A stretch of 10,594 bases of DNA from Chloroflexota bacterium (GTDB lineage: Bacteria; Chloroflexota; UBA6077): assembly GCA_021806765.1 (NCBI GenBank), contig JAJZQR010000175.1, positions 1 through 10,594 on the forward strand, given 5' to 3'. Positions 1 through 6,453 of the stretch are shown one piece after another. How positions within the stretch are numbered: position 1 is the first letter of the stretch; each line of letters opens with the position of its first letter. A model generated the notes under the pieces. That model made no database searches, was not told the origin of the DNA, and was given only the letters and a program-made list of their open reading frames with translations. The translations under genes and the position numbers were made by a program.

Positions 1-750
1 CTGAGCGCGGACGACATCCTGCTCACCTTGGGCACCCGCCTGGACGAGAAGAGTTCGCTCTTCTTCCCCTTCCCTACCGTGGAAGCATATCTCAACGCGG
101 TCCTGGCGAAGATCCCGGGCCTGTCCGCCGCGGGAGGCCTTCCGCTGCTCAAAGAGCAGGGCGTCTGGTACGACCCCGCCGCCTCACCCCAGCACCGCGC
201 CAGCGGCGACGGCTTCTCCACTGTCTCCGGCAAGCTGGAGTTCGGCACCTTCGCGGCCACCAGGAGCGACGGCGCAACTGTCTCGGTCTCCGCAGCGGGA
301 TCCAGCTCTGACGTCGGCGAACTCAGTCTGGTCACCTACCAGCCCAACGTTCACTCCGGCGACTACTCCGCCGACTGCTGGTGGCTCATGGAGATAGCCC
401 ACAGCAACGTACTGCTGATCAACCCGATGGCGGCCCAGGCGCGGCGGATCAAGCAGGGACAGCAGGTGAAGGTGACCTCCAGCGCGGGCACCGTGGAGGT
501 ACCGGTGCGGATCACTGAGGGGATTCACCCCCAGGTGGTGGCCCTGGCTTCGGGATTCGGACACGAGGGGGTGGGGAGGATCGCCCGCGGGGAAGTCTTC
601 AAGAGCGAGGATCCGATGACTCGCCTGATCTGGTGGGACAAGGGAGGCAACGGGGTCAACGCGAACTCCCTGGTCTCCGGAAAGGCTGCAGAGTCCGACG
701 GCGGCCTGGTGTTGACCGATACCAGGGTCCGAGTCGAGGCTTTGGGATAG
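1..750 (+). CDS. Molybdopterin oxidoreductase, C-terminal part (5' end outside window)
   Basis: This is the last 249 residues of a DMSO-reductase-superfamily molybdoenzyme; the frame is open from base 1, so the gene starts upstream. The visible part covers the end of the catalytic core and the dinucleotide-binding C-terminal domain. Recognisable family signatures are the HSNVLLINP stretch (about visible residues 134-142), the pattern of an IKxGQxVKV strand followed by a TEGIHP segment, GFGH at about 185-188, and IWWDKGGNGVNANSLV near 210-224. These match the branch that includes thiosulfate/polysulfide, tetrathionate and arsenate reductase-type catalytic subunits. The Mo ligand, any N-terminal Fe-S site and a Tat signal would lie upstream, so the substrate cannot be inferred. 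The multihaem cytochrome gene starts 11 nt after the stop, suggesting co-transcription and electron exchange. The family is confident; the reaction is open. Confidence 0.88.
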   Translation: MSADDILLTLGTRLDEKSSLFFPFPTVEAYLNAVLAKIPGLSAAGGLPLLKEQGVWYDPAASPQHRASGDGFSTVSGKLEFGTFAATRSDGATVSVSAAGSSSDVGELSLVTYQPNVHSGDYSADCWWLMEIAHSNVLLINPMAAQARRIKQGQQVKVTSSAGTVEVPVRITEGIHPQVVALASGFGHEGVGRIARGEVFKSEDPMTRLIWWDKGGNGVNANSLVSGKAAESDGGLVLTDTRVRVEALG

Positions 751-761
751 GGGTTGAGCTG

Positions 762-1679
762 ATGAAACTCCCTGAACGATCACGACTACCCGACAACGTG
801 GAGATACCCGGCCTTTACCCGCGCCCCAGGCGGCGGCTCCCCCAGTGGCCCCTGGCTCTGTGGTTGGTGGTAGCCCTCGTGGTGGCCATACCGATGGTGG
901 GGATACCGGGCGTAGTGCTGGCCCACTACACCACCTCCAGCTCGAGCTTCTGCCTGTCCTGTCACGGCACCGTCGAGACCCCGGATCGCAGCGTGCCCTC
1001 GGAGGTTCATCCCAGCTTCGACCAGGTGAACTGCGTGGATTGTCACGCCAAGCCCGGCCAAATCGTCTTCGAAGGCTACGTCAAAGGCTTTCTGGCAGAG
1101 CCCGAGCGGGTAACCAGCAACTGCTTGCGATGCCACCCCGCGATGCCCGACCGCACCGATCAACAGGGGTTCAAGTTCAACGTGCGCGGCATCGCCATCA
1201 ACCACCAGGCCCACCTGGAGCGGGGGGCCACCTGCGTCACCTGCCACGCCAACGTGGCCCATGATCTGGAGGTGCCGCAAACCAACCGGCCCAGAATGGA
1301 TAGTTGCTATAGCTGCCATCCCCGCACCGAGTCCTGTGTTAAGTGTCACGCGGGTGGCATCCCTCCGGTCACCCAGGCCAGGGAAACCATCGGCAGGCGG
1401 CCGGTAGCAGCAGCGGCCCCAGCAGCGGCCAACACAGCTGAAGGCAAGACGCTCTTTACCCAGACGTGCGCCATGTGCCACGGATCCGACGGAAGCGGGC
1501 TCCCCATGGCCAACCTCAAGTCCAGGGCGTTCCTGGATGGATACGGAGTCTCGGGGCTGGCGCAAGTCACTGCCGAGGGCAAGGGCGGAATGCCACCCTT
1601 CGGAAAAGCTAAGGGCGGATCCCTGACGGACGACCAGATCAAGGCCATCGTGGCGTACCTGATATCGGCGGCCCACTGA
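762..1679 (+). CDS. Membrane-anchored heptahaem cytochrome c (NapC/NrfH-like plus class I cytochrome c domain)
   Basis: This 305-residue protein probably passes electrons between the quinol pool and the adjacent molybdoenzyme. A cytoplasmic basic N-terminus is followed by one membrane anchor (about residues 30-54), with the rest outside. There are seven CxxCH haem sites, at C64, C91, C121, C158, C182, C192 and C236. The first six lie in a NapC/NrfH-like region, including the typical NHQAHLERGATCVTCH stretch (148-162). The seventh belongs to a C-terminal class I cytochrome c domain (about 225-304) with a likely axial Met277 in GGMPPF. An Ala/Pro-rich linker (about 214-224) joins the two parts. 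The start is the ATG at 762; the frame is open further upstream but that stretch overlaps the molybdoenzyme gene and would precede the anchor. The ribosome binding site is weak, so translational coupling is likely. Haem count is seen; the quinol role is inferred. Confidence 0.9.
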   Translation: MKLPERSRLPDNVEIPGLYPRPRRRLPQWPLALWLVVALVVAIPMVGIPGVVLAHYTTSSSSFCLSCHGTVETPDRSVPSEVHPSFDQVNCVDCHAKPGQIVFEGYVKGFLAEPERVTSNCLRCHPAMPDRTDQQGFKFNVRGIAINHQAHLERGATCVTCHANVAHDLEVPQTNRPRMDSCYSCHPRTESCVKCHAGGIPPVTQARETIGRRPVAAAAPAAANTAEGKTLFTQTCAMCHGSDGSGLPMANLKSRAFLDGYGVSGLAQVTAEGKGGMPPFGKAKGGSLTDDQIKAIVAYLISAAH

Positions 1680-1687
1680 ACTGAAAA

Positions 1688-1765
1688 GTAGGGCGGGGCG
1701 CTCTGCCCTGCCGCCCGGTGGTGGATGGTGTTCCGCGGGCGGAGGGGCACAGGGCCCCTCCCTAC
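1688..1765. repeat. Composite inverted-repeat element (two hairpins, GTAGGG...CCCTAC ends)
   Basis: The outer arms 1688-1699 (GTAGGGCGGGGC) and 1754-1765 (GCCCCTCCCTAC) are inverted copies with 11 of 12 bases matching. Inside are two hairpins. The first pairs 1691-1699 with 1705-1716 around a short loop and has a 3-nt bulge. The second pairs 1741-1748 with 1754-1761 perfectly around ACAGG. The layout matches the larger element at 3510-3606. It lies between two cytochrome genes and may act as an RNA processing site or a weak terminator. No T-tract follows and no coding capacity is seen. Confidence 0.65.
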
Positions 1766-1817
1766 GTTAGCGGGACCCTTCATTCTGGCAAATCGCCCCC
1801 GGTGGATGGGAACATAG

Positions 1818-2267
1818 ATGCGTCACTTTCGCGCCTTGCGTCTCGATACCCGAACTATTCATGGAGGCCTCGCGGTCGCGGCCATCCTGATGATCGCTGC
1901 CCTGGTGCTGACCGCCTCCGCATCGTCCCTGCTGGGGGAAGGCAGGCCACCCTCCAGCAGCGCCCCAGTTGCCAGGCAGGACAGCCAGATCCCGAGCTAC
2001 CTCCAGGACGTGATGCCGATCCTGCGCCAGACTTGCGTTCAATGCCATGGGGCCCAACAGGCCGACAAGGGGCTACGGCTGGATAGCTACCAGCGAATGA
2101 TGGCCGGCGACGCCTTCGGCACCGTGGTTATCCCGGGTGACTCCTCCCTCAGTGCGATCGTCTCGGTGGTCAAGTACGGAACCATGCCCCACGAGGGCGC
2201 CCGCCTGACAAACGCAGAGATCGAAACCATATCCAAATGGATAGACGCAGGGGCACCGGAGAATTAG
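1818..2267 (+). CDS. Small membrane-anchored monohaem cytochrome c (PSCyt1/planctomycete-type domain)
   Basis: This 149-residue protein has a basic N-terminus, a hydrophobic signal or anchor segment (about 17-37), a Ser/Pro-rich linker, and one c-type cytochrome domain from about residue 58. The haem site is C73-V-Q-C76-H77, in the context IPSYLQDVMPILRQTCVQCH. This context, the GLRLDSY motif after the haem (about 85-91) and the YGTMPHEG segment with likely axial Met123 are typical of the domain often called planctomycete cytochrome C (PSCyt1). It ends with KWIDAGAPEN, which closes many such domains. It is probably an extracytoplasmic electron carrier serving the molybdoenzyme and multihaem cytochrome upstream. 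The ATG at 1818 gives a good signal sequence although the ribosome binding site is weak. The next gene begins 5 nt after its stop. Domain type is confident; partner is inferred. Confidence 0.85.
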   Translation: MRHFRALRLDTRTIHGGLAVAAILMIAALVLTASASSLLGEGRPPSSSAPVARQDSQIPSYLQDVMPILRQTCVQCHGAQQADKGLRLDSYQRMMAGDAFGTVVIPGDSSLSAIVSVVKYGTMPHEGARLTNAEIETISKWIDAGAPEN

Positions 2268-2272
2268 TCACC

Positions 2273-3460
2273 ATGGCCGGCCTGTTCGACCCCGCGTTTC
2301 TCGGTACCCTACGGCTCAACAACCGATTCGTTAGGTCGGCCACTGCCGAGTGTATGGCCGGCCCGGAGGGGCGCGTCTCTCGTCGTCTGGTCGCCCTCTA
2401 CTCCCGACTCGCTGAGGGAAACGTGGGACTGCTGATCACCGGTGGCGCCTACGTCCATCCCAGCGGCCGATCCTATCCCGGCGTCGTCGGGGTCCACGAC
2501 GATTCCACCCTGCCCGGCCTCCTCCGGCTCACCGAGGCCGTCCACGAGCGCGGCTCCAGGATAGCCCTCCAGCTCTACCACTGCGGCCGGCAGGGGGAAC
2601 CCCAGGCGACCGGCGGCGCTCTCCTGGCTCCCTCCGCGATAGCCAGCCGCGTGGTTCGTGTCCGCCCCAGAGCGATGACGAATACGGACATAGAGGGCAT
2701 CGTGACAGCCTTCGGCGACGCTGCCGGTCGCGCCAAAACCGCCGGCTTCGACGGTGTTCAAATCCTGGCCGCCAACGGCTACCTGATCAACCAGTTCCTC
2801 TCCCCCAACAGCAACCATCGGGATGACCAGTGGGGAGGGACCCTCACCAACCGAGTGAGGTTTCTTCTGGAGGTGTATCACTCCGTTCGGGCATCGGTGG
2901 GACCGGAATTCCCGATCCTGGTGAAGCTGACGATGAGCGACTTCCTTCGCGGAGGGTTGACACCCGAGGAATCCTTGATCGTCGCCGAAGAGCTGGCTAC
3001 CAGAGGGATAGATGCCCTGGAGGTGACCGGGGGTACCCTGGAGACCATCTTCCACATGAGCCGAGGCGATATCCCCATCCAGCAGATGCTCCGGAGCCGG
3101 CCGATCTCTCAGATGGGCCTCGTCATCCGGAACCTGATGAGAGCCGCAGCCAATAGACTCCGAAGTCGGGTCAGGTTCGAAGAGGCCTACTTCGCCCCGT
3201 ACGCGGAAAGGATCCGGCGCGCAACACAGGTTCCAGTCCTGCTGGTCGGCGGACTCCGATCCCCCCTCGTGATGGATCAGCTGCTGCGCGAAGGCAAAGT
3301 GGACTTCGTGTCCATGGCTCGTCCCTTTCTCCGGGAGCCTCACCTGGTTCGTCGGATCCAGGCCGGGGACCTGCGTCCCTCCCAATGCACCGCCTGCAAT
3401 CGCTGTCTGGTGAGCGTGGCCGACGGCGGCGGCGTTCACTGTTTTGGGGGAAAACAGTAG
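2273..3460 (+). CDS. Old Yellow Enzyme-family NADH:flavin oxidoreductase with C-terminal Fe-S-type cysteine motif
   Basis: This 395-residue protein is a single FMN-binding TIM barrel of the kind found at the N-terminus of 2,4-dienoyl-CoA reductase, but without the second flavin/NAD domain. It begins with the family-typical LFDPAFLGTLRLNNRFVRSAT. Flavin-site residues are visible at Q100, in QLYHCGR (100-106), K218, and in the phosphate-binding segments LLVGGL (323-328) and SMARPFLREP (347-356). The signature at 173-189 (NQFLSP...DDQWGG) is clear. The substrate-site motif is LAANGYL at 165-171: Asn168 is kept but the usual His at 165 is Leu. C372, C375, C378 and C390 (C-x2-C-x2-C-x11-C) are a probable [4Fe-4S] site. 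The ATG at 2273 has GGAG at 2258-2261 inside the preceding gene, so it probably shares that transcript. No signal peptide, so cytoplasmic. It probably reduces an unsaturated carbonyl or related substrate. Confidence 0.88.
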   Translation: MAGLFDPAFLGTLRLNNRFVRSATAECMAGPEGRVSRRLVALYSRLAEGNVGLLITGGAYVHPSGRSYPGVVGVHDDSTLPGLLRLTEAVHERGSRIALQLYHCGRQGEPQATGGALLAPSAIASRVVRVRPRAMTNTDIEGIVTAFGDAAGRAKTAGFDGVQILAANGYLINQFLSPNSNHRDDQWGGTLTNRVRFLLEVYHSVRASVGPEFPILVKLTMSDFLRGGLTPEESLIVAEELATRGIDALEVTGGTLETIFHMSRGDIPIQQMLRSRPISQMGLVIRNLMRAAANRLRSRVRFEEAYFAPYAERIRRATQVPVLLVGGLRSPLVMDQLLREGKVDFVSMARPFLREPHLVRRIQAGDLRPSQCTACNRCLVSVADGGGVHCFGGKQ

Positions 3461-3472
3461 CCTGTGGCAGGC
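3438..3472 (+). terminator. Possible terminator: two adjacent hairpins spanning the flavoprotein stop codon
   Basis: ACTGTTTT (3438-3445) pairs perfectly with AAAACAGT (3451-3458) around a GGGGG loop, so the stem covers the last six codons and the first base of the stop codon. A second hairpin follows at once: GCCTG (3460-3464) and CAGGC (3468-3472) around TGG. There is no T-tract, so a classical intrinsic terminator is not shown. The A/T-rich stem stands out in this GC-rich DNA. It may end the transcript of the redox cluster or protect its 3' end. Confidence 0.4.
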
Positions 3473-3509
3473 GCGGCCCACATTTCCGGGAAGGTGGGGC
3501 CGAGCCATC

Positions 3510-3606
3510 GTAGGGGCGAAGCATCTTGCCGCAGCGAGATGCTTCGCCCTTCGGCCGAGCAGCCAAGGGCGAAGCATTCGGCCGCGGCCGAATGCTTCGC
3601 CCCTAC
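3510..3606. repeat. Composite palindromic repeat element with GTAGGGGCGAAGCAT ends
   Basis: The outer 15-bp arms, 3510-3524 and 3592-3606, are perfect inverted copies of GTAGGGGCGAAGCAT. Inside are two strong hairpins. The first pairs 3514-3529 with 3534-3549 (16 pairs, one a T-G wobble) around a 4-nt loop. The second is a perfect 36-bp palindrome at 3567-3602 centred on GC. The half-element at 4799-4838 shares the same arms. No ORF or transposase motif is inside, and I see no clear target duplication. It is probably a short interspersed element of the REP/BIME or MITE kind, and could also form a transcript end. Confidence 0.85.
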
Positions 3607-3646
3607 ACGCGCGGGGTCTGCGCCCCATCCGTCTGCGGCATCTCCC

Positions 3647-3676
3647 TTGCTGCCCCTCCTATGGCTGTGCGACAAT
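3647..3676 (+). promoter_or_regulatory. Weak candidate promoter for the aminopeptidase gene
   Basis: TTGCTG (3647-3652) and GACAAT (3671-3676) are separated by 18 nt, and the -10-like hexamer is preceded by TGC, an extended -10 context. Neither hexamer is close to consensus. The position fits, because the upstream repeats probably break the transcript and the next gene starts at 3733. This is a tentative call. Confidence 0.25.
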
Positions 3677-3681
3677 CGACC

Positions 3682-3706
3682 TGGCCGGGCCTTCCGTGAC
3701 CGGCCA
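3682..3706 (+). promoter_or_regulatory. Leader hairpin upstream of the aminopeptidase gene
   Basis: TGGCCGG (3682-3688) and CCGGCCA (3700-3706) form a perfect 7-bp inverted repeat around an 11-nt spacer. If the candidate promoter at 3647-3676 is real, this hairpin would sit at the very 5' end of the mRNA, ahead of the AGGAGG site at 3720. It could stabilise the message or be an operator. The structure is seen; its role is unknown. Confidence 0.35.
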
Positions 3707-3732
3707 CTGCCGCGTTCGCAGGAGGAATAACC

Positions 3733-4788
3733 ATGGTAGAGAGTGCCGACCTGCTGAGAATAGCCAGAACGGTGCTGGAGCAATCCCTGGCTCTCCAGCC
3801 GAACGAGCGAGTGCTAATCGTAGGAAACCCGGAGGAGACCTCCCGACTGATCTGCGATGCCTACTTCCAGGCGGCCGCGCAGATGGGTGGTCGGCCCCTC
3901 CTGATCCAACAACCCGCCAGGACCATCACCGACATGTCCGATCCGGGTGTGCTGGCGACCCTGGGCACCGAACCCGACATCGTCTTCAGCATCTCCACCG
4001 ACAAGATCGGTAAGGACCCCTACGGCCTCCACGTGGGCTACGTGGGCCGGGACACTCAGAAGTACACCCACATATTCGATAAGATCACCGAGGGCGACAA
4101 GCGCGCCAGGGCCGGCACCTCTCCCGGCATTAAGATGGAAACCTTCCTGCGCTGCATGGAGGTGGACTACGCCGCCATCCGGACCCAGGCCGCCGAACTG
4201 AAGAAGGCCGTGGAGGGCGCCTCGGAGATGCGCATCGAGACCCCTGCCGGCACCGATCTCACCGTAGGGCTACGAGGGCGCAAGATCTTCGTGGACGACG
4301 GCGACATGCGGAAGCCGGGCACTCACGGGAATCTCCCCTGCGGAGAGATCTTCCTCTCGCCGGAGTTGGGGACGGCCAGGGGTAGGATCGTCTTCGACGG
4401 GGTGATCGCTATCGGCCCGGAGTGCCTGGTCCCCGCGGAACCGGTGGTGATGGAAGTGAAGGACGGCTACGTGACCCGCATCCTCCCCAGCGCCCACTCC
4501 CAGGCCGTGGAGGCGTCCCTCAGGCAGGGTGAGGCCCGGGCGAGGGCCATGGGCAAGGAGGATTACGCCCGCAACAGCTGGGGCGTCGGAGAGGTGGGGC
4601 TGGGATTGAACCCCAGGGCGGAGATGATCCCCGACATGCTGGAGGCAGAGAAGGTAGGGGGAACCTGTCACGTCGCCATCGGGTCCAACTACGACCGGGA
4701 CCTGCTGGCTCTCACCCACTACGACATGCTGATGACCCACCCGCGGATCTGGGTGGACGGCAAACCGCTGAAGGGGTACGAGGGCTAG
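3733..4788 (+). CDS. M29-type metallo-aminopeptidase (AmpS/aminopeptidase T family)
   Basis: This 351-residue protein resembles the thermophilic aminopeptidase T/AmpS (peptidase family M29), which removes N-terminal residues from peptides with a two-metal site. Family metal ligands can be matched to E205 (NLPCGE), E287 (GVGEVGLGLNP), H313 (GGTCHVAIG), Y320, H329 and D331 (H-x-D). An N-terminal alpha/beta domain (about 1-160, starting with ERVLIV) is followed by the catalytic domain. It is somewhat shorter than the roughly 400-residue founding members, with a shorter gap between Y320 and the H-x-D pair. The start is firm: AGGAGG at 3720-3725 lies 7 nt before the ATG. There is no signal peptide, so it is probably cytoplasmic and used in peptide turnover. 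It stands alone between two repeat elements, convergent with iscU. Family is confident; substrate range is not visible. Confidence 0.87.
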   Translation: MVESADLLRIARTVLEQSLALQPNERVLIVGNPEETSRLICDAYFQAAAQMGGRPLLIQQPARTITDMSDPGVLATLGTEPDIVFSISTDKIGKDPYGLHVGYVGRDTQKYTHIFDKITEGDKRARAGTSPGIKMETFLRCMEVDYAAIRTQAAELKKAVEGASEMRIETPAGTDLTVGLRGRKIFVDDGDMRKPGTHGNLPCGEIFLSPELGTARGRIVFDGVIAIGPECLVPAEPVVMEVKDGYVTRILPSAHSQAVEASLRQGEARARAMGKEDYARNSWGVGEVGLGLNPRAEMIPDMLEAEKVGGTCHVAIGSNYDRDLLALTHYDMLMTHPRIWVDGKPLKGYEG

Positions 4789-4798
4789 GGCAAATGGC

Positions 4799-4838
4799 GT
4801 AGGGGCGAAGCATTTCGTCGCAACGGAATGCTTCGCCC
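4799..4838. repeat. Half-element hairpin repeat, possible bidirectional terminator
   Basis: GTAGGGGCGAAGCATT at 4799-4814 is followed by a right arm AATGCTTCGCCC (4827-4838) that pairs perfectly with 4803-4814; three further pairs (one wobble) extend the stem inwards to a TCGCAA loop. It shares its arms with the composite element at 3510-3606 but lacks the second hairpin and the CTAC right end. It fills the 61-nt gap between the convergent aminopeptidase and iscU genes, where a stable hairpin would end transcripts from both sides. Confidence 0.75.
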
Positions 4839-4849
4839 TCCTGTCCCAA

Positions 4850-5221
4850 TTACGCCTTGATCCTGCTCCGGTAATCCTCTATCGCCCTGTGAAGGGCATC
4901 GGCGGCCAGGTTCGAGCAGTGCATCTTCACCGGCGGAAGCCCCCCCAACGCCTCGGCCACCGCCCTGTTGCTGATATCCATCGCCTCATCCAGGGTCTTG
5001 CCCATCACCATCTCGGTGACCATGCTGCTGGTGGCGATGGCCGCGCCGCATCCAAAGGTCTTGAACTTCACGTCCGCGATCCGTCCGTCCTGGACCTTGA
5101 TATAGATCTTCATCACGTCACCACAGACGGGGTTGCCCTCCATCCCGACCCCGTCGGCATCCGGAATCTCGCCGACGTTCCGGGGGTTGCTGAAATGCTC
5201 CATCACCAGGTCGCTGTACAT
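4850..5221 (-). CDS. iscU: Fe-S cluster assembly scaffold protein IscU
   Basis: This 123-residue protein is a complete IscU/NifU N-terminal-type scaffold, on which IscS-derived sulfur and iron form [2Fe-2S] and [4Fe-4S] clusters. The cluster ligands are all present: C33 with D35 (PVCGD), C58 (FGCGAAIATSS), and H101-C102 (KMHCSNLAADAL). The LPPVK motif at 95-99, recognised by the HscA chaperone in E. coli, is intact, but no hscA or hscB is seen in the window. The chosen start is the ATG at 5219-5221, giving the standard MYSDLVMEHFSNPRN N-terminus; GAGGAG lies 9 nt upstream. The open frame extends 18 codons further but that would overlap iscS. It is the last gene of the iscR-iscS-iscU operon, 22 nt after iscS. 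Confidence 0.96.
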   Translation of the reverse strand: MYSDLVMEHFSNPRNVGEIPDADGVGMEGNPVCGDVMKIYIKVQDGRIADVKFKTFGCGAAIATSSMVTEMVMGKTLDEAMDISNRAVAEALGGLPPVKMHCSNLAADALHRAIEDYRSRIKA

Positions 5222-5243
5222 CCGCCCATGCTCCTCGAAGCTT

Positions 5244-6431
5244 CTATTGGCCCGACGGCGTGCCGGTGCCAGCACCGGCCAGGGGCGACATCGCCCTCAG
5301 TCGCTCGATGATCTCCGGTAGAACCCCGATGACGCGATCGATGTCCTCCGCGGTGTTGTCCTTGCCCATGGTCAGTCGCAGGCTCCCGTGGGCACGCTCG
5401 ATAGGCACGCCCATCGCCTTCAAGACGTGGGACGGCTCCAGCGACGCCGAGGTACAGGCGGAACCGCTGGAGGCCCCTATCCCCAGCATGTCCAGGCTGA
5501 GCAGGATCGACTCCCCCTCGATGTAGTCGAAAACGAAGCTGGCGTTGTTGGCCAACCGGTTGGTGGGATGGCCGGTCAGATGAGCCCCGGGGATCTGAGT
5601 GATGGACGCTATCAGCTTATCCCTCAGCCTGGAGGAGTGGGCATTGTAGGAGTCCAGTCGCTCGTAGGCCAGCTTCAGGGCCGTGGCCAGCCCCACGATG
5701 CCGGCGGTGTTCTCGGTGCCCGCCCGACGCCCCCGCTCCTGGCCGCCACCCTGCTGCTGGGGCCAGTAGGTGGTACCCTTGCGAACGTAAAAGACCCCGA
5801 CCCCCTTGGGGCCGTAGAACTTGTGGGCCGAGAGGCTCAGCATGTCCACGCCCAGCCTGTCCACGTCCAGCTCCAGGCTACCGCCAGCCTGCACAGCGTC
5901 GGTATGGAATAGGACTCCCTGGGTCTTCACGATGCGGGAGATCTCCTGGATCGGCTGGATCGTGCCGACCTCGTTGTTGGCGTACATGACGCTTACCAGG
6001 ATGGTGTCCGGGGTCAGCGCCTTCTGGAGGGCATCCAGATCCACCACACCCTCCCGGTCCACAGGCAGGTAGGTAACCCTGAAACCGAACCGCTTCTCCA
6101 GGTACTCACAGGTGTGGAGGATGGCGTGGTGCTCGATCTGGGTGGTGATGATGTGGTTGCCCTTGTGGCGATTGGCGAAGGCCGCCCCCTTCAGGGCCAG
6201 GTTGTCGCTCTCGGTACCCCCGCTGGTGAAGACGATCTCCGCGGGGCTCGCCCCCAGGATGTGGGCCACGGTATCGCGGGCCCAGTCCATCGCCTTGCGG
6301 GCCTCACGGGCCGGCGCGTAGATGCTGGAAGGGTTTCCGTACTTCTCGGTGAAGTAGGGTATCATGGCCTCCACCACGGCCGGATCGACCGGCGTGGTGG
6401 CCGCATGGTCGAGGTAGATGAAACGCGCCAC
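5244..6431 (-). CDS. iscS: Cysteine desulfurase IscS (NifS/IscS class)
   Basis: This 395-residue PLP enzyme converts cysteine to alanine and passes the sulfur as a persulfide to IscU. It starts with the typical [12 protein letters not shown]. Active-site residues visible are H101 (stacks on PLP), D178 and Q181 in HTDAVQAGG, and the PLP lysine K204 in [10 protein letters not shown]. The persulfide cysteine C326 sits in [17 protein letters not shown], the long-loop form typical of the group I IscS/NifS enzymes rather than SufS. The start codon is GTG at 6429-6431, with GGAG 7 nt upstream. It ends in a short Ala/Gly/Thr/Pro-rich tail (about 384-395). It lies 22 nt after the regulator and 22 nt before iscU, in one operon. 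Length and motifs are complete. Confidence 0.96.
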   Translation of the reverse strand: MARFIYLDHAATTPVDPAVVEAMIPYFTEKYGNPSSIYAPAREARKAMDWARDTVAHILGASPAEIVFTSGGTESDNLALKGAAFANRHKGNHIITTQIEHHAILHTCEYLEKRFGFRVTYLPVDREGVVDLDALQKALTPDTILVSVMYANNEVGTIQPIQEISRIVKTQGVLFHTDAVQAGGSLELDVDRLGVDMLSLSAHKFYGPKGVGVFYVRKGTTYWPQQQGGGQERGRRAGTENTAGIVGLATALKLAYERLDSYNAHSSRLRDKLIASITQIPGAHLTGHPTNRLANNASFVFDYIEGESILLSLDMLGIGASSGSACTSASLEPSHVLKAMGVPIERAHGSLRLTMGKDNTAEDIDRVIGVLPEIIERLRAMSPLAGAGTGTPSGQ

Positions 6432-6453
6432 TGCGTATCTCCTTTGCAGCTAT

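Noticed and set aside
786..1676. Minus-strand open frame of 296 codons opposite the multihaem cytochrome
   Set aside because: The plus strand encodes seven CxxCH motifs in frame; the antisense product has no recognisable features.
3510..3606. CRISPR-like repeat pair
   Set aside because: The units are inverted rather than direct, with no regular spacers and no cas genes.
3613..3626. GGGG...CCCC hairpin downstream of the palindromic repeat
   Set aside because: Only four G-C pairs around a 6-nt loop, which is expected by chance at this base composition.
2309..3628. Long minus-strand open frame of 439 codons opposite the flavoprotein gene
   Set aside because: It is antisense to a clear OYE-family gene, runs into the palindromic repeat, and its translation shows no family motif. 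Long shadows are expected in GC-rich DNA.
3444..4013. Plus-strand open frame running through the repeat element into the aminopeptidase gene
   Set aside because: It translates the palindromes, overlaps a gene with a consensus ribosome binding site in another frame, and has no domain.
4850..5275. Longer iscU form with 18 extra N-terminal residues
   Set aside because: It would overlap the iscS end, and the ATG at 5221 has a good ribosome binding site and gives the standard IscU N-terminus.
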